Of a stretch of 64,000 nucleotides of DNA, positions 62,725 to 64,000 are shown in pieces. The position numbers and the translations under genes are program-made. Each line of letters starts with the position of its first letter. Position 1 is the first letter of the stretch. Under the pieces are notes generated by a model. That model worked only from the letters and a program-made list of their open reading frames with translations, searched no databases and was not told the origin of the DNA. The stretch comes from Lachnospiraceae bacterium (GTDB taxonomy: Bacteria; Bacillota; Clostridia; Lachnospirales; Lachnospiraceae). The stretch lies in the NCBI GenBank assembly GCA_015057165.1, contig SVEY01000004.1:1-64000 (forward strand), in the 5' to 3' direction.

Positions 62725-62855
62725 AATAATCAATGTCTCCTATATTTTTCTCATCTAACTATTATACACAAAAAAATGTTTTTTTTAAGTCTTCCATAAC
62801 ACATTTTTTTAGATAGATATACAAAAGTTGAAGAATATGGTATAGTTTTTGTTGA

Positions 62856-62945
62856 GGCTTCGCAAGGAGGCTCGCCCCATTGTAGTTTTCGCTTCGCGAA
62901 AAGGGGTTCGCCGTGCAGCACGCTTGCTTCGCAAGCATGCAGCGT
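62856..62945. repeat. GC-rich hairpin cluster upstream of tRNA-Pro
   Basis: Within 90 bases are nested hairpins built on CTTCG-type loops: TTTTCGC and GCGAAAA (flanked by CCCC and GGGG), and GCTTGC/GCAAGC (flanked by TGC and GCA). The motif GCTTCGC recurs, in an otherwise AT-rich surrounding. No protein-coding signal is present. Confidence 0.75.
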
Positions 62946-62947
62946 AT

Positions 62948-63020
62948 CGGGATGTAGCGCAGGTGGTAGCGCGCGTGGTTAGGGACCACGAGGCCGCAGG
63001 TTCGAGTCCTGTCATTCCGA
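62948..63020 (+). tRNA. tRNA-Pro(AGG)
   Basis: A 73-base cloverleaf: acceptor CGGGATG/CATTCCG with C1-G72 as usual in bacterial tRNA-Pro, D stem GCGC/GCGC, anticodon stem CGTGG/CCACG with loop TTAGGGA (anticodon AGG), five-base variable loop, and T stem GCAGG/CCTGT with loop TTCGAGT. The discriminator is A, and CCA is not encoded. The adenosine at position 34 is uncommon for bacterial tRNA-Pro and would probably be read as inosine. Confidence 0.93.
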
Positions 63021-63032
63021 CTAAATAATACG

Positions 63033-63070
63033 AAATCCCGGGATAGAAAGCTTCATCTATCCCGGGATTT
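63033..63070. terminator. Bidirectional terminator between tRNA-Pro and precursor 2
   Basis: AAATCCCGGGATAGA and TCTATCCCGGGATTT form a 15-bp perfect stem around an eight-base loop. T-rich sequence follows on both strands, so it can end the plus-strand tRNA transcript and the minus-strand precursor transcript. Confidence 0.88.
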
Positions 63071-63072
63071 TC

Positions 63073-63360
63073 TTAGTTCGTTGTATACCACCTATGTCCG
63101 CAATCATCACATTTATAGTCATATCTCGTTTTGCCTTCGTAAAATCCATAGTCGTTCCACTTTCGCACATTAGTTGATCTACAATTAGGACACTTAGTAT
63201 CCTCAAAGAAGCAACCTCCGCCTGATACAGCCTCAAGCTGTTCGTCATTTAGTTCAACACCTTCAGACTTTGCGAGGGCAAGAATCTCTTCAGGACTCTT
63301 ACAAGCTTCAACCTTCTTGATTTGCTCATCAGTTAAACCTTTTAATAATTCTTTTCTCAT
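63073..63360 (-). CDS. RiPP precursor with Nif11/NHLP-like leader and zinc-ribbon core
   Basis: A 95-residue peptide starting at the ATG at 63360 (AAGGAGGT upstream). Residues 1-49 form a leader (LKGLTDEQIKKVEACKSPEE, then VELNDEQLEAVSGGG), the double-glycine type cut by C39 peptidases. The remaining 46 residues hold Cys57-x2-Cys60 (KCPNCRS) and Cys84-x2-Cys87 (KCDDCGHRW), plus Cys50, which is the pattern of a small zinc ribbon. A secreted, zinc-binding miniprotein or a disulfide/thioether-modified peptide is possible. The shared promoter element lies at 63426-63459. No dedicated maturase gene is adjacent; the exporter is encoded 36 kb away. Confidence 0.85.
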   Translation of the reverse strand: MRKELLKGLTDEQIKKVEACKSPEEILALAKSEGVELNDEQLEAVSGGGCFFEDTKCPNCRSTNVRKWNDYGFYEGKTRYDYKCDDCGHRWYTTN

Positions 63361-63425
63361 AATTGATACCTCCTTAATTATATATTTGTAATAATCTATC
63401 ATTCCTTACTAACTATCTTACATTA

Positions 63426-63459
63426 ATATATACACACCTGCAACGCAAAGTGCGACATT
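63426..63459 (-). promoter_or_regulatory. Shared RiPP promoter element, copy 2
   Basis: On the minus strand AATGTCGCA (63451-63459), exactly 15 bases, GTGTATATAT (63426-63435), followed by TAATGTAAGATAG. The two blocks are identical to copy 1 over all 19 positions; the 15-base interval differs in sequence, so spacing and blocks, and not general similarity, are conserved. The precursor ATG is 66 bases further. Confidence 0.8.
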
Positions 63460-63469
63460 ATTCTATGTA

Positions 63470-63503
63470 AATGTCGCCTATGATATTATAATGGTGTATA
63501 TAT
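63470..63503 (+). promoter_or_regulatory. Shared RiPP promoter element, copy 3 (divergent)
   Basis: On the plus strand AATGTCGCC (63470-63478), 15 bases, GTGTATATAT (63494-63503), followed by TATTGAAGG, which matches copy 1 (AAGTGAAGG) at the same offset. It points away from copy 2; the two -35-like blocks are separated by only 10 bases. Confidence 0.75.
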
Positions 63504-63571
63504 TATTGAAGGTTGACAAGAATCTGTCTTTTGTCACCTGTAAAAAATGCGGTCATAAATGGACTAAATAA
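63504..63571 (+). pseudogene. Remnant of a zinc-ribbon precursor gene
   Basis: Between promoter copy 3 and a terminator, the frame ending at TAA (63569-63571) reads ...NLSFVTCKKCGHKWTK, closely resembling the final zinc-knuckle of the precursor at 63.1 kb (YKCDDCGHRW). No start codon with a ribosome binding site lies downstream of the predicted transcript start; an ATG at 63491 is inside the promoter. I infer a precursor whose leader and first half were deleted. Confidence 0.6.
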
Positions 63572-63576
63572 AAAAA

Positions 63577-63606
63577 CCCAGGATAGATAAGTTTATCTAT
63601 CCTGGG
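63577..63606. terminator. Bidirectional terminator
   Basis: CCCAGGATAGATA and TATCTATCCTGGG form a 13-bp perfect stem around a four-base loop, with A-run on the left and T-run on the right. It can end the plus-strand remnant and the minus-strand surface-protein gene at 63639. Its stem resembles that of the terminator at 63033-63070 (CCCGGGATAGA), as expected if the two precursor units are duplicates. Confidence 0.88.
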
Positions 63607-63638
63607 ATTTTTTTGTATTTCAGATTTGAATATATGTA

Positions 63639-64000
63639 TTATTTTTTTCTTACTCTGACAATCATACATATCATCGATAAAAATACAACAAACAACGCAA
63701 AACATATTTTAATAATCTCATCTTTTGTTTGTGGTGGACTAACTTTTTTATTTACGCCTTTTACTTCTGCATCCGTTCGTGTATCAATAACTTCTTTACT
63801 CGTCGTCCACTCAGTATTATCTCCGCTTTCCGTCGAATCATTATATACAATCACATACGTAGAGAATCTGTCAGTCTCAAATTCCAACACCTCTAAATCA
63901 CTGTAATATGTACAATCAAGCTCATATACTACACCATCATGTATTGCAATCACATCAAAATTTCTTCCCGGCTTTCTCAGGTTCACAGGAACGCTTGTCC
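63639..64000 (-). CDS. C-terminal end of a cell-surface protein (partial)
   Basis: The frame is open to the window edge; about 120 residues are visible. They contain a beta-rich domain of a type common at the ends of Lachnospiraceae surface proteins (VPVNLRKPGRNFDVIAIHDG, DRFSTYVIVYNDS), a short linker, then SPPQTKDEIIKICFALFVVF and a basic tail (VRVRKK). The last part is a sorting-like signal: hydrophobic helix plus positive end, preceded by PPQTKD in place of a usual LPxTG or SPKTG motif. Probably a wall- or membrane-anchored protein; the N-terminal function is outside the window. Confidence 0.7.
   Translation of the reverse strand, partial: TSVPVNLRKPGRNFDVIAIHDGVVYELDCTYYSDLEVLEFETDRFSTYVIVYNDSTESGDNTEWTTSKEVIDTRTDAEVKGVNKKVSPPQTKDEIIKICFALFVVFLSMICMIVRVRKK

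Noticed and set aside
62809-63015. Minus-strand frame of 68 residues opposite tRNA-Pro (MTGLEPAASW...)
   Set aside because: It is the antisense of the tRNA and its hairpin region. Frames of this type are a frequent false gene call; there is no ribosome binding site and the tRNA explains the sequence.
63057-63248. Alternative minus-strand frame overlapping precursor 2
   Set aside because: It is a different frame within the zinc-ribbon precursor gene, which has a strong ribosome binding site and a recognisable leader.
63491-63571. Plus-strand 26-residue gene starting at the ATG at 63491
   Set aside because: The ATG lies inside promoter copy 3, upstream of the predicted transcript start, and lacks a ribosome binding site. 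Only the tail of the frame is meaningful, as a remnant of a precursor.

Overview
This window reads as the chromosome of a low-GC Gram-positive gut or rumen clostridium, most likely a Lachnospiraceae member (Butyrivibrio/Roseburia/Lachnospira/Coprococcus type). Supporting signs are the AT-rich sequence, strong AGGAGG ribosome binding sites, a type IV pilus-like cluster with a DUF4860-type protein, C39/NHLM-type peptide exporters, a dihydroorotate dehydrogenase with a PyrK subunit, and a rhamnoside operon with a GPH-family importer. The assignment comes from recognised gene families and not from a database comparison. Most genes lie on the minus strand.

Layout. 0.1-3.5 kb: purine operon purE-purM-purN-purD behind a clear sigma-A promoter. 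3.6-4.4 kb: a DUF3791/DUF3990 cassette whose DUF3990 gene has lost its middle. 4.5-7.3 kb: a single-chain MmeI-like restriction-methylase, followed by a 58-nt palindrome and four 23-bp tandem repeats. 7.5-9.6 kb: an M29-like aminopeptidase with an unusually long N-terminal part. 9.7-19.1 kb: pyrE, pilT, four pilin-like proteins, pilC, a transglutaminase-like lipoprotein, pyrD, pyrK, mscS and DUF1015, all tightly packed. 19.2-32.5 kb: a RiPP (peptide natural product) locus. 32.5-35.7 kb: a split HipA-like kinase module with paired operators, an AAA ATPase with 10-bp iterons, and two very small overlapping ORFs. 35.8-39.3 kb: serA and serC separated by a long inverted repeat, then TM2 and DUF2752 membrane proteins. 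39.3-55.9 kb: sugar catabolism (rhamnose enzymes, GH78, GH1, GH2, GPH importer, AraC regulator, xylulokinase and a second fucose/arabinose-type isomerase). 56.0-59.5 kb: a plus-strand cassette of acetyltransferase, Asp/Glu racemase-like protein, methyltransferase and an unknown 501-residue protein. 59.6-62.7 kb: a second MATE-ATPase fusion and cstA. 62.9-64.0 kb: tRNA-Pro, a second RiPP precursor, a decayed precursor remnant and the end of a surface protein.

The most interesting content is the RiPP system. Two peptide precursors (32198-32416 and 63073-63360) lie 31 kb apart. Both have Nif11/NHLP-type leaders, and both are preceded by the same promoter-like element: AATGTCGCA, exactly 15 bp, then GTGTATATAT. 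A third copy, on the opposite strand at 63470-63503, points into the remains of a third precursor that keeps only its zinc-knuckle end and its terminator. The main locus encodes an ECF-like sigma factor, an RsbW-type anti-sigma kinase, a STAS antagonist and two membrane SpoIIE-type phosphatases. It also encodes a C39-peptidase ABC exporter, a second NHLM-type ABC exporter, a very short HlyD-like adaptor, a radical SAM/SPASM maturase and a MATE transporter fused to an anti-sigma-like ATPase domain. My inference is that a membrane-sensed partner-switching pathway frees the sigma factor, which then switches on dispersed precursor genes through the shared element. One precursor would yield a secreted 46-residue zinc-ribbon-like peptide.

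In the sugar region the hydrolases carry no signal peptides, so intact rhamnosides are probably imported by the GPH transporter, split in the cytoplasm by GH78, GH1 and GH2, and fed into RhaB and RhaD. No classical RhaA is seen; an arabinose/fucose-isomerase-type protein occupies its place.
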